From assembly GCA_050084985.1 (NCBI GenBank), contig JBITNC010000001.1, positions 4,030,001-4,094,000 on the forward strand: 64,000 nt of DNA, in the 5' to 3' direction. Numbering within the stretch: position 1 is the first letter of the stretch; each line of letters opens with the position of its first letter. This document shows, piece after piece, positions 34,401 to 42,959 of the stretch. Source of the DNA: Nageia nagi. Lineage: Eukaryota; Pinophyta. The notes under the pieces are model-generated. The model had not been told where the DNA came from. It made no database searches and was given only the letters and a program-made list of their open reading frames with translations. The translations under genes were made by a program, and so were the position numbers.

Positions 34401-37400
34401 TTCCTTGGATTTTATCCCAACTAGTTGATTGTTGATTCGACAAGGAGTGAAACTTATTGATGTGTTACGCAAAATTGTCTCCTTCCATCATTTTTAGCCC
34501 AAATATTTTTTGTTTCAAGCCCATTTTGGTACTTGGTGCTTGTGTTCCAAACAAAACGTTTTTACCAGCCCACACTTTCTTCGAGGTCTTCGAGAAGTCA
34601 ATGTGATGAAGATATGCATTGACAATCCAAGACCAATCAAAGTTGTTGCCCTTCGATCTTTTGTTGTCCACTTTGAGATTCCATCAGCATTATACAGTTT
34701 GATGTAGTTCCACCCACTACTTCCCATAGATCCTTTTCAATAAGGATCAACTGGAGCTTGACTTGCCAAGTATGAAAGTCATGCCCTTATAAATTTTCAA
34801 ACGAAAATGTGCTTGTTCTCTCCATCCTTAAAAATATCTTACTCAATCAAAACACTACTCAATGGTGTTGGGTTCCACCAATAATGCACCTAGAAATTTT
34901 TTACCAATTGACTATGACATCAATAGAACCAAAAACATAAAATAGATAACTTTGACGTACGACAAATCTCATAACTCCCTAAAAGTAAACCAACGTTTCT
35001 CCTTTTATATTTTTAAATTCAAATAATAAACTTTTTACTAATCATTTTAAAAAAGAACTAACTTTGTGCAAATATTTGAAAAAAATAAAATAACTTAAGA
35101 CCTTATATTTGAACCTGTGACTTAATAGATAAGCGAAGGATGCTATGACCACTATAACAAACTCCTTAGGTTTGACCAATATTAGGAGGTCATTATCGAT
35201 TGCAAAAGAAAGCTCTACGCTTTCTTCATCTAGAAGAATTGAGCACCCATTATGCATAGTCTCTCATGGCATCCAAATGAAATGCATTTGTTGCAGCTCA
35301 TGGGATAGCTAGATCATATGTCAATTGATGGTCGTGGGTGCCAACTGAGCTTGTGCAGGAAGAAAACACGTCAAGGGAAGTGGACAAGGTCGACAGGTAT
35401 TGCAACACCTATGTCATCAAGATCTTCTCTTCTTATTTGATTTAGACTCTCTGCATCGTCTATGGCTGACTACTCTTACGGGGTCAAGACATGGACCCTT
35501 GTATGTTTGTTGGCACTGTCTTGCATTTTAACTTGCAGTCTCTAGTGCAGATTTCAGAGCATCTTCAGCAGAACCAGTAGAAACAACACATGCTGTCTTC
35601 ACATTCACATCAAGATCAGTTGCAGGTTTATTGAGAAATACAACTCTGGCACTGGTGGAGGTTTTGCGCAAGGACAACAATGGCATACTCCTTCCACCAG
35701 CAGAACAGTGATGACGCAAGGCAAATGCAATGCTCTTTAACTTCTCATTCTACGCCAGCAGAATGGTGATGGCGTATTCCTTCCTCCACACGACAGAAAG
35801 AGATGCATCTTCTCTGATAACATGGAAACATTTGCTATATCTTGATACTGAAATACATACATATTTATAATTTTATAGTTGAGGAAGTTTGTTAACAAAC
35901 TTCTCAGCAACTCCCACAAACAGACTCTATAATTGGAACTCATAGGATCCATTCTACGTCCATATGGAATAACTAACAGGTCGTTAATAAGTAATTTTGG
36001 ACCTTTGAATTTGTTTTTTTATGGTCTACTAGTTCACATAGTAAAATGAACAAGGTAAGCAAGGTGCTGCTAAGGTGAGGAGTATGTGTTTTTCATGTTT
36101 CTTTGATATATGTTGGGAATCGATGAAATAGTACTTGCCCCAATATTTCGAAGTATTAGTCAAGGAGGAAGTCTCTTGTGCTTCTGACTCTACTATCTGC
36201 TTTAGTCAAGGAGGAAGACTCTTGTGCTTGTGACTATACTATCCGCTTTTTCTATAGTACATGAAGGTGATCTTCCTAGGTGTTGTTCTAAAGGCAAACA
36301 AGCTTTTGATGGCTAAAGCTAATTTTCAGGTAAATTCCTTTGGAATCTTCCTATATATGTATGGTACATGAGTTCAAAATCGTCTATGGTTTTTGTTTGA
36401 GGCTTGGGTACTGGTGCATAATTTTCGCATGTCACTTCACAAACAGTTTTATAGGCTGACATCCTTGGCCAATAATGACATTCTTTATGATATTTTAAAA
36501 CCCTGTGGTATAGGGTTTCTAACCTAATGGCTTATGTGGAAAGGGGAGAAAAAGAAAGTGAACTGAAAGTGGGCAAAAAAGAAAATTTTACACATATATT
36601 CAGGCCTTGGAAAGAGCTTTGATAGCATTTAGTATGAATCTACAAGATGAGGGTTTCTAATCCTCAGTTTTCTCCGCCAAGATCTAGGGACTTTAGGTAC
36701 TTGGCTGATATATTTGCCTTGGAAGCTTTTAGTGTGAACCTGCACAAGTCGGTTGTAAATAGAATTCTTGCACAGAAGACGAAAATAATTAGTAGGAACA
36801 ATATCAAATTACCATAAACAATAGATTGCAAAGGAGGAAAACTAAGAATAGTTAAAGAAAGAAAATAATAGTAATGGCAATATGCAGTTCATTTTATATT
36901 ACAGGCGGCCTCTTTGACGGGGTAACCTACCAATGAGAAAACTTAAATATAATTTACATGCTACTTCTTAGCTTGCATACATGACCTCATATAATGGAAA
37001 CGTTTCAGTTAGCATATTCTTACACACTTTTCTTTACACTTGTTCTTTATTTCCTAATATAATTATTCTATCACAGCCTTTATTTTCTTACACTCACATA
37101 GTCCCTTATTCCCTTACAATAGCATGTACATGTGTGCCCTCACATTCCCTTACAAAGTTGAATGACATGTGATCTAGAGTGGGCACATAACAGAAGATTG
37201 GAGGCCTTAGAGACATGAAGTAGAAGATCCTTTGACTGATTAACCATGTGTTGTCACCAATTACATCACATCCTTCACTTACTGAATGGAATTGTTGTCA
37301 ATTGCCAATATCGACCCAGTTACATTGCCTGCCAGTTTTACCCATCATACGATTTAGATGTTGAAAGTACATCAGTTTAATGCACCAGACAAGAGTATGC

Positions 37401-38167
37401 TACAGGCTGTGATGATCATGAACCTTGGCAGCAATATTGGCTAATTATAATTATTAAAGACAGTTTTGGTATAATTCCATATAAGTCGTGTAAATTATGT
37501 TATTGTAAATACTTTCAGGCATCCATTAGTTTTAATATAATATTTTCTTTTTCAAGCAAAAAAGTGAATATTGCTTGTCAATAATAGCACCAGCACAATT
37601 ATCCGAGTACAACATTTATTTCAAGCTTGAGATAAGAATAGAATCTGCTGATACGATTGAGCTATGCATATTCCAAGAACCACTTAATGCTGGCAAATCT
37701 AGTAGCTATAGATGGATAAATGTATGCTTTACAAGAATATTACAATCAAGGTCTTTTGGCATTCCTAATATTATCAGAGCTTACACTGTTCACAGAGCTC
37801 GATTATTTATTCTGATAATTTTTTTTTTTCAGAAAACCTTCTATACGTAAGTTTCCCTAGATGGATAATTATGCTAGCTTCTCATCTGTTTGGTTTACTT
37901 ATTCAACTATGTATATGTTGGAACTCTGTACTATAGGTGGATGAGCTAATGGGTAATGTGATCGAAGCAGCAAGTTTGTATTCAAAATCTGCAACGTTGT
38001 TCCGCTTTCTTCTAGTTGAAGCAACATCTCTGACACTGAGCCCTCCATTCTTGCTCAGTAATTCTGATCGGCAACGTATTCGCCGCTACATTGATGCCAT
38101 AACAATCAGACTCGGCCAATGCAGTACACACAGGACGAGCTGCCCACAAGGCCTACAAAGTGTGTAA
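13325..38167 (+). CDS. ATG1: Autophagy kinase ATG1 (ULK1 homologue), C-terminal part of gene, six exons
   Basis: Serine/threonine kinase that starts autophagosome formation as part of the ATG1-ATG13 complex in the cytoplasm. Exons: 13325-13406, 26235-26614, 26753-27114, 30107-30386, 30562-30632, 37937-38167. Reading phase is kept across every GT/AG junction, giving about 467 residues and a TAA at 38165. The first exon (VERLTFEEFFNHEF) is the last helix of the kinase domain. Then comes a disordered linker with SSQEDCLPFPLDDD, a motif conserved in plant ATG1a/b/c, a Tyr-Val-Phe-Val stretch that may bind ATG8, and the helical C-terminal region (LEAFSLQLVCLAIWKQAL, EMPDALEAIYQEAL, ASLYSKSATLFRFLLVEA) that binds ATG13 in relatives. 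The kinase exons lie left of the window. Introns of 12.8, 3.0 and 7.3 kb hold transposons. Confidence 0.93.
13407..14176. other. ATG1 intron, nothing recognised
   Basis: AT-rich. The only structure seen is a small hairpin with a 10 bp stem (14010-14019 with 14023-14032, loop of three), probably a chance product of TTA repeats. Confidence 0.5.
14177..15800 (-). mobile_element. LINE (L1-type) fragment A: ORF1 and A-tail, no ORF2
   Basis: On the - strand a degenerate ORF1 is followed by about 300 bases of 3' sequence and a short A-tail (T-run at 14177-14182 on +). The 3' end (aaacctcattaataaa...accaaaaaa) resembles that of LINE copy B at 27334. The endonuclease/reverse-transcriptase ORF2 expected between ORF1 and the tail is absent. 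The left and right limits are approximate, and no target duplication was found. Confidence 0.65.
14474..15790 (-). pseudogene. LINE ORF1-like protein A (DUF4283 plus zinc knuckle), decayed
   Basis: Read on the - strand, the N-terminal part near 15360-15240 has GVYMRPWRPGFDLL and PVWINLYTLSFEFW, the pattern of the DUF4283-type domain found in plant LINE ORF1 proteins. A zinc knuckle follows near 15030 (CLACQKLGHSKKF), where the last Cys of C-x2-C-x4-H-x4-C is Arg. A Ser/Lys-rich C-terminal tail ends at 14474. Several stops and frame changes make it a pseudogene. ORF1 proteins bind the element's RNA. Confidence 0.6.
15801..17784. other. ATG1 intron, no recognised gene
   Basis: 15800-16050 is very AT-rich. 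A short GGCCATGATGGCC-type palindromic stretch lies at 16068-16110. Short - strand open frames at 16975-17220 and 17362-17580 match no family I know and lack supporting signals. Confidence 0.5.
17785..18886 (-). repeat. LTR, - orientation, same family as 9663-10766
   Basis: On the - strand it starts TGCGGCCTTGGGGCC directly after a purine run (gaagatagag) and ends AACCACCCAACA. Length is 1102 bp against 1104 for its partner. It shares the TATA region (gggttaggg...ctatttatacccc) and the ctttggggtaacca block. Together with the purine tract and the open frame upstream, it looks like the 3' LTR of a - strand element. Confidence 0.7.
18862..22049 (-). pseudogene. Large unrecognised protein upstream of a - strand LTR, decayed
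   Basis: On the - strand, broken open frames follow each other from a start codon at 22049 (MTSSKSIMAREIARDLE) to a stop at 18862: 21875-21501, 21600-21193, 21180-20686, 20611-19880, 19774-19478 and 19497-18862. Only a single stop separates some of them. The first 400 residues look globular and helical (FPELCIEVSQHWKMGERVL, FYPTMELMILMLSRILG). A Ser/Pro/Glu-rich linker with a basic patch (SKRPKKN) follows, then coiled-coil-like helices. I recognise no family. Its end overlaps an LTR start by about 25 bases, so it is probably the 3' reading frame of a retroelement. A captured host gene is the alternative. Confidence 0.5.
22273..22280 (-). promoter_or_regulatory. TATA box upstream of the unrecognised - strand unit
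   Basis: On the - strand TATAAATA (context cctataaatacaagc) lies about 225 bases before the start codon at 22049. The leader between them is C/T-rich. This suggests the unit has, or had, its own promoter instead of being read only from an LTR. Confidence 0.45.
22423..23252. repeat. Field of eight palindromic AAAGACAA-n-TTGTCTTT repeats
   Basis: Copies at about 22423-22443, 22636-22657, 22710-22731, 22854-22875, 22996-23019, 23107-23130, 23170-23196 and 23231-23252. The best copy is AAAGACAAGATTTTGTCTTT. Most are flanked by gcgcatgcccc before and tttgaggcatgcg after, so the flanks also pair. Unit spacing varies from about 60 to 210 bases. It lies upstream of the - strand unit above. Its role is unknown. 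Confidence 0.65.
23253..26234. other. ATG1 intron, nothing recognised
   Basis: AT-rich sequence without a long open frame, RNA gene or repeat that I can name. It ends in a good acceptor (acttcttttcag) before the exon at 26235. Confidence 0.55.
26235..26614 (+). CDS. ATG1: ATG1 exon: disordered linker
   Basis: 380 bp from acceptor cttcttttcag to donor AAAG|gtaatt. Serine-rich linker with the plant ATG1 signature SSQEDCLPFPLDDD near its start. It leaves one base (G), completed to Glu by the next exon. Confidence 0.92.
26753..27114 (+). CDS. ATG1: ATG1 exon: ATG8-binding-like stretch and start of C-terminal helices
   Basis: 362 bp from acceptor ggcctttccag to donor GAAAAG|gtataa. It begins ELDTFDYIDQDYVFV, the position where plant ATG1 proteins carry a Tyr-Val-x-Val ATG8-interacting motif. 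It then has a Ser/Pro-rich spacer and the helix RIRVQSLMLCAYAISELANEK. It ends in phase 0. Confidence 0.92.
27334..28860 (-). mobile_element. LINE (L1-type) fragment B: ORF1 and A-tail, no ORF2
   Basis: Inserted antisense in the ATG1 intron 27115-30106. The - strand carries ORF1 (28780-27749) and about 410 bases of 3' sequence ending ataccaaaaaaaa (T8 at 27334-27341 on +). As in copy A, ORF2 is missing between ORF1 and the tail. The 5' limit is a guess. Confidence 0.68.
27749..28780 (-). pseudogene. LINE ORF1-like protein B (DUF4283 plus CCHC zinc knuckle)
   Basis: On the - strand the frame opens at 28780 (MNPFSDGFLSKDI) with an acidic N-terminus. Then comes the DUF4283-type region (DQTVICRLRGRRPSMEEVKK near 28530), a break near 28370, PVWINLYALPMKFGG near 28270 and WIQPIDYET near 28060. 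A perfect zinc knuckle C-x2-C-x4-H-x4-C (CFGCQQSGHLKRKC) follows at about 28036-27992 and a charged tail ends at 27749. Two frameshifts make it a pseudogene. The domain order equals LINE copy A. Confidence 0.68.
28861..30106. other. ATG1 intron, nothing recognised
   Basis: The first 200 bases are less AT-rich and may be the 5' leader of LINE copy B. The rest is ordinary intron sequence ending in the acceptor catctacag. Confidence 0.45.
30107..30386 (+). CDS. ATG1: ATG1 exon: C-terminal helical domain, first part
   Basis: 280 bp from acceptor catctacag to donor GATG|gtaaaa. Encodes LEAFSLQLVCLAIWKQALHV and CSQTERQFIIAIERAEKL, helices of the tandem MIT-like domain of ATG1. It leaves one base. 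Confidence 0.93.
30562..30632 (+). CDS. ATG1: ATG1 exon: short helical exon
   Basis: 71 bp from acceptor tatatcacag to donor GGTGCT|gtaagt. Encodes VNAEMPDALEAIYQEALQSG, a helix strongly conserved in plant ATG1. It completes the split Val codon and ends in phase 0. Confidence 0.92.
30633..31095. other. ATG1 intron, nothing recognised
   Basis: Begins with donor gtaagt. No coding or repeat signal before the LTR-like copy at 31096. Confidence 0.5.
31096..32029 (+). repeat. Dispersed LTR-like repeat, copy 2
   Basis: Starts TGTAGACA and ends TGTCTACA, an exact inverted pair of 8 bp. It is related to 11228-12059 and 44786-45750 (for example tacaatttattatggctaca near the start and aagtaaataatctaaa near the end). 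Length is 934 bp. No target duplication is visible (gagtc before, gtttt after). Confidence 0.6.
32184..33201 (-). pseudogene. Ty3/gypsy RNase H-integrase remnant
   Basis: On the - strand, 33201-33001 encodes an RNase H piece (LKLVIESDTCVIGIKAMLIK, PLAFTSKALIDKNL, STYEKKMMEI). At about 32647-32457 an integrase-like piece follows, with a run resembling the segment between the zinc site and the DDE core (TLIIPINDRKWKQFS). This is the order of a chromovirus-type gypsy pol. Many stops are present, and RT and ends are missing. Integrase assignment is weaker than RNase H. Confidence 0.6.
33374..33500 (-). repeat. 3' LTR of the gag-only element
   Basis: 127 bp. Shorter than the 5' LTR by an internal deletion of about 29 bases around the tttgttaacaaa region. 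Its first bases (ttcgag) have drifted from TGTTAG. Confidence 0.75.
33502..33513 (-). other. Polypurine tract of the gag-only element
   Basis: On the - strand aaggaggggggga lies directly before the 3' LTR start. This is the plus-strand primer position. Confidence 0.7.
33590..33953. repeat. Array of eight hairpins: constant loop, different self-matching stems
   Basis: Consecutive units of about 40-60 bases. Each is a stem arm, a loop related to GGACAAACACATC, and the reverse complement of the arm. Arms: 33590-33597/33616-33624; 33689-33697/33712-33720; 33722-33732/33745-33755; 33768-33775/33788-33795 (TTGGATAG/CTATCCAA, perfect); 33804-33812/33829-33837 (TTATGAACA/TGTTCATAA, perfect); 33842-33848/33865-33871 (TATGATT/AATCATA, perfect); 33884-33889/33902-33907; 33924-33932/33945-33953 (TGTGATTGG/CCAATCACA, perfect). 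The loop is conserved while the stems change together. It lies between gag and the polypurine tract of the compact element. Confidence 0.8.
34099..34727 (-). pseudogene. gag: Copia-type gag of the compact element
   Basis: On the - strand the frame begins near 34727 (MGSSGWNYIKLYNADGISKW). It shifts frame near 34670-34560 (WIVNAYLHHIDFSKTSKKVW) and near 34470, then continues as VGIKSKEDDDDIKAILLNSM, typical of the UBN2-type capsid domain of copia elements. A zinc-knuckle stretch lies near 34150-34110 (YYMKQKGHIIMKC), in which the second Cys position is Met. Frameshifts and the altered knuckle suggest loss of function. Confidence 0.75.
35811..35822 (-). other. Primer-binding site (initiator methionine tRNA type)
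   Basis: TGTTATCAGAGA directly after the LTR on the - strand. It matches 10 of 12 bases of the usual plant site TGGTATCAGAGC. Confidence 0.7.
35823..35978 (-). repeat. 5' LTR of the gag-only element
   Basis: 156 bp, TG...CA on the - strand, with TATAAATATG inside. It matches 33374-33500, including gaatggatcc, tttgtgggagttg and atgtatttca blocks. Confidence 0.8.
35984..37936. other. ATG1 intron, nothing recognised
   Basis: AT-rich sequence with a few phrases repeated locally (gaggaagtctcttgtgcttctgac twice at about 36160-36230). No coding signal before the last exon. Confidence 0.5.
37937..38167 (+). CDS. ATG1: ATG1 terminal exon and stop
   Basis: Starts after acceptor ctgtactatag (GTGGATGAG...) and ends at TAA 38165-38167. 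Encodes EAASLYSKSATLFRFLLVEA and LLSNSDRQRIRRYIDAI, the last helices of the domain. The tail after about residue 62 of the exon is short and not conserved in my memory of relatives, which is normal for this protein. Confidence 0.9.
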   Translation: MDELMGNVIEAASLYSKSATLFRFLLVEATSLTLSPPFLLSNSDRQRIRRYIDAITIRLGQCSTHRTSCPQGLQSV

Positions 38168-39639
38168 ATAATTACTTCTTTGGGAAAATATTAGTTGCAG
38201 GATTTATGCTTATTTTGCTGATGGCTATCTTCACCTGATTGTTAATCAAGTTCATTCTAAAATATGTTTCGAGTACTTATCCGATACCTTACCCTTGAAA
38301 CTGACTGCTGAGGAAGGAAGCTTGAGGCATATTTTGAATCCGTTGTCTAATCTGTTAACTGTTTGAGGAGAACATATTTTCTTAGTTTTCAACATGCCTT
38401 TTCAGCTTTTTGTAATGGAGAACCAATTATTATTATATCTGTACATATATTCTTTTATTCTTTACTTTGAGATGTCAGTTGTCTAAGTAACAGTTGATTC
38501 TTTGATTCTTCTAAATGTAACAGTTTGGTTTACACTTCTTTAGAGACTGTTGGGCAAACACCCTAAAGAATTTCTTGAAGTCCCTTCATAATGAAAATTT
38601 GCATATTTGGATTCAACAATCTCACAAACTGCATTTCATGGTAAGGCTTAGCATACTATAGGATTTTTAAATTTTTTCATAATTTAAAATTTCAGTTTAA
38701 ATTCATGTGTATGTATATGAGACTAATAAAGCATTATAGTTGCTTAGAAAGTACAGCAGTTCCAGAGGAATTCCTTCCACATTTTACTATGGTTGGGAAA
38801 ATGGCGACTTGCATTCCTATGGAATTTTCTGAAGCTATAATAGGAAAATCTTGAAACCATTTGTTTCTTATCTGCTTTCACCCTCTGATTAATATCAGAA
38901 ACTCAGAACCCACATGACGGTACATACACAACTGATTAAAACAAGGTTGAAATAAAAGTTTATTTGTGGGAGGTAGAAAATTTGTAAATTTTGTATATGA
39001 AATAAAAAATTGTTATTTATTAAAAAATGTAAGATTTTTTTTTTATTAAAAATCTGAAGATTGCAAATAGTTCAGTGTATATATATTATTATGAAGAATT
39101 CTTAAGTATTTAAATTATTTTATAAAATTGAAATTGGAATTTGATATTAATATCTGCAAGTGATAAAGAATGGTTAATGAGATTTCAGAGAAGACACATA
39201 TAATAAGAGTAAGGAAGTGCTTAATGCAACTTCAACTTCTATCTGTAAGAGTGAAGTAAATAAAAAGAGAGTCAAAATATAACAATTATGAATTAGGCAG
39301 AGGCATAAATATGTCAATAAAGGGGCTCCATCAGCAGTTGAGGTCAAGCTTTTGATGAGAAAAAATATAGCTTTAGAAATTAAGTTATATTTGATATGTT
39401 AAAAAAATAAAATCTTCAAATATATCTTCACTTAAATTATGTTACAATTTTATTTTTTTCCATATAGAATGTATGATTAGTAAATCACTTATTCAATCAA
39501 TGTAAATGTATCGAACCAAAAAAAAGGATTCAACATGTCCTTCAAAAATGTTAATAATGTTTATTTTGAAATGAGTTACCTTTTCTTTAAATATATCTAA
39601 GGAAGTTCCAAATACTAAATATCAAATCTTAAGTGGATT
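38168..39639. other. ATG1 3' flank, including the presumed 3' UTR
   Basis: AT-rich, non-coding. The ATG1 polyadenylation site should lie here, but several weak AATAAA-like signals exist and none stands out. Confidence 0.5.
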
Positions 39640-42600
39640 ATAAGTGCACCTTCATCTTCAACTCCATGAACTAACAAATGCTTAGAAGTGGTGATGAATC
39701 CTACCCGAACATGTGTCTTAGGAAAACAAGCCCATATGCTTCTCTAAAGCTAATCTCTAAATGATGTGTTATCTGATGATGTGGCCATCCAATGGTTAAC
39801 CGTAGCTTTGTGGGATTATCCCACATGCCAGGCTCTAATGCACCCTTGTCCATATAAGGTGTTCTCATCATCTAAAGCTTTGCCAATCATGGTTTTGAGC
39901 TACTGGCGTGTTCTACCCTACAAAAACTTCAGAGTTATGTAGGATGATTTGGGAACAATCCAGAGATGGGTGATGATTGGGATGTCTAAATGTTGCACCT
40001 TCATCTTCAACTGCACGTACTAATAAATGCTTAGAAGTGGTGACGAATCATACTCGAACATATGCCCTAGGAAAACAATCCCATCTACTTCTCTAAAGTT
40101 AATCTCTAAATGATGTGTTATTTGATGTTGTGACCATCCAACGGTTAGCCATAGGCCTTCAGGGATAATCCCACATGTGCTAGGCTCTAATGCACCCTTG
40201 TCCATATAAGGTGTTCCCACCACCTAATGCTTTGCCAATCATGGTTTTGAGTTATTGACATGTTCTCCTCTTCAAAAACTCCAAAGTTAAGCAAGATGAT
40301 GTGGGATCAATCTAGAGATGGGTGATCGGTTGGGATGTCTCGATGCAACTCCACGTACTAACAAATGTTTAGAAGTGGTGATGAACCCTACTTGGGCATG
40401 TGCCCTAAGGAAGCAACCCCATCTACTTCTCTAAAGTTAATCTCTAAATGATGTGTTATTTGATGATGTGGGCATCCAACGGTTAGCCATAGGCCTTGTA
40501 GGATTATCCCACACGCGTTAGGCTCTAATGCACCCTTGTCCATATAAGGTGTTCCCACCTCCTAAAGCTTTACCAATTGTAGTTTTGAGCTACCGATGCG
40601 TTCTCCCTTGCAAAAACTTCAGAGTTAAGCAGGATGATGTGAGAGCAATCTAGAGATGGGTGATCGACTAGGATGTCCCAATGTTGCACCTTCATCTTCA
40701 ACTCCACGTACTAACAAATGCTTAGAAGTGGTGATGAACCTTAATCGGACACATGTCCTCCCAAGAAAGCAACCCCATCTACTTCTCTAATGTTAACTCT
40801 AAATGATGTGTTATTCGATGTCATGGCCATCCAACGGTTAGCCGTAGGATTATCCTACATTCGCTAGGCTCTAATGCACCCTTGTCCATATAAGGTGTTC
40901 CCTCCACCTAAAGCTTTGCCAATCGTAATTTTGAGCTATTGACGCATTCTCCCACACAAAAATTCTAGAGTTAAGCAAGATGATGTGGGAGCAATCCAGA
41001 GATGGATGATTGGTTGGGATATCCTAGTGCTACATCTTCATCTTCAACTCCATGTATTAACAAATGCTTAAAAGTGGTGGCGAACCTTACTCGAACACAT
41101 GCCTCAGGAAAGTAGCCCCATCTACTTCTCTAAAATTAATCTCTAAATGATGTGTTATCTGATGATGTGGCCATCCAACGGTTGGTCGTAGGCCTTGTGG
41201 GATTATCCCACATGCGCTAGGGTCTAATGCACCCTTGTCCATATAAGGTGTTCCCACCACTTAAAGCTTTGCCAATCGTGGTTTTGAGCTACTGATGCAT
41301 TCTCCCTTGCAAAAACTCCATAGTTAAGTAGGATGTTGTGGGAGCAATATAGAGATGGGTGATTGATTAGGATGTCCCAATTTTGCACCTTCATCTTCAA
41401 CTCCATGTACTAACAATTGCTTAGAAGTGATGACAAACCCTACTCGGACATGTGCCTACAAAAGCAACCCCATCTATTTTTCTAAAGTTAATCTCTAAAT
41501 GATGTGTTATTTGATGATGTGGCCATCCAATGGTTAGCCGTAGACTTTGTGGGATTATCCTAGATGCGCTAGGCTCTAATGCACCCTTGTCCATATAAGG
41601 TTTTTCCACCACATAAAGCTTTGCCAATCGTGTTTTGGGCTACTAGCACGTTCTCCCCTACACAAATTCCAAATTTAAGTAGGATGATGTGAGAGCAATC
41701 CAGAGATGGGTGATCGGCTAGGATATATCGATGCTACACCTTCATCCTCAACTCTATGTACTAACAAATGCTTAGAAGTGATAAACCCTATCCAGACATG
41801 CGCCTTAGGAAAGCAGCCCCATCTACTTCTCTAAAGTTAATCTCTAAATGATGTGTTATTTGATGTCGTGGCCATCCAACGATTAGTTGTAGGTCTTGTG
41901 GGATTATCACACATGTGCTAGGGTCTAATGCACCCTTGTCCATATAAGGGGTGTTGCCAATCATGGTTTTGAGCTACTAGCGCGTTCTCCCCTTCAGAAA
42001 CTCCAAAGTTAAGTAGGATGATGTGGGAGCAATCTAAAGACGGAGGATTGACTAGGATGTCTCGATGCTGCACTTTCATATTCAACTTCACATACTAACA
42101 AATGCTTAGAAGTGGTGACGAACCCTACTCGAACATGTGCCCTAGGAAAGCAACCCATCAATTTCTCTAAAGTTAATCTCTAAATGATGTGTTATTTGAT
42201 GATGTGGCCATCCAATGGTTAGTATTAGGCCTTGTGGGATTATCTTACATGTGCTAGGCTCTAATTCACCCTTGTCCATATAAGGTGTTCCCACCACCTA
42301 AAACTTTGCCAATCATGGTTTTGAGCTATTGACACATTCTCACCTGCAAAAACTCCAAAGTTAAGCATGATGATGTGGAAGCAATCCAAAGATGGGTGAT
42401 CGACTGGGATGTCTCGATACTACACCTTCATCTTCAACTCCACATACTAACAAATGCTTAGAAGTGGTGACAAACCCTATTTGGACACATGCCCTAGGAA
42501 AGCAACCCCATCTACTTCTCTAAAGTTAATCTCTAAATGATGTGTTATTTGATGATTTGTCCATCCAACGGTTAGCCGTAAGCCTTGTGGGATTATTCCA

Positions 42601-42890
42601 CATGTGTTAGGCTATAATGCACCCTTGTCTATATAAGATGTTCCTACCACCTAGAGTTTTGTCAATGAGCTACTGGTGCGTTCTCCCTTACAAAAACTCT
42701 AGAGTTAAGTAGGATGATGTGAGAGCAATTCAGAAATGGGTGACTAGCTGGGATGTCCCAATGTTGCACGTTCATCTTCAACTCCACGTACTAACAAATG
42801 CTTAGAAGTGGTGACGAACCCTACCCGAACAAATGCCCCAAGAAAGTAGTCACATCTACTTCTCTAAAGAGAACTCACAAGTGAAAACAT
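39640..42890 (+). repeat. Tandem array of nine about 347 bp units with a 5S-rRNA-like module (Cassandra-like)
   Basis: The marker catataagg recurs at 39851, 40203, 40541, 40887, 41240, 41592, 41941, 42277 and (as tatataag) 42630, spacing 336-353. About 31 bases after it each unit holds a 5S-like stretch of about 118 bases (39882-39999, 40234-40347, 40573-40690, 40918-41035, 41271-41389, 41623-41740, 41956-42075, 42308-42426, 42658-42770). Matches to plant 5S include aactccaaagttaagc (A box region), agatgggtgatc (C box) and the end tgttgcacc. The middle reads gggagcaatccagagatggg, which I remember from Cassandra TRIM LTRs. No T-run follows the module, so Pol III would not stop there. A tandem of Cassandra-like LTR/internal units is most likely, degenerate 5S rDNA the alternative. 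Confidence 0.75.
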
Positions 42891-42959
42891 TATAAAGAAA
42901 AACAATGGTTTAAATTTAAGATCATTTATCTTTAGTGAAAAAATTATAAAGAAAGATTG

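Larger units (their letters stand above)
33374..35978 (-). mobile_element. Compact gag-only LTR element (TR-GAG-like, copia-type gag), complete ends
   Basis: 2.6 kb on the - strand. The 5' LTR is 35823-35978 (TGTTAGTTATTCC start), the primer site 35811-35822, gag 34727-34099, the polypurine tract 33502-33513 and the 3' LTR 33374-33500. Flanks are ggtca (33369-33373) and ggtcg (35979-35983), a target duplication with one change. No protease, RT or integrase fits between gag and the polypurine tract. That 430-base interval is occupied by the hairpin array. Such elements move with enzymes from full-length relatives. Confidence 0.8.

Noticed and set aside
40020-41627. - strand open frames such as 40020-40223 and 41421-41627
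   Set aside because: They recur once per tandem unit and oppose the 5S-like module, so they are products of the repeat.
39882-42770. Functional 5S rRNA genes
   Set aside because: The modules differ too much from the highly conserved 5S sequence, several have deletions, and no T-run terminator follows.
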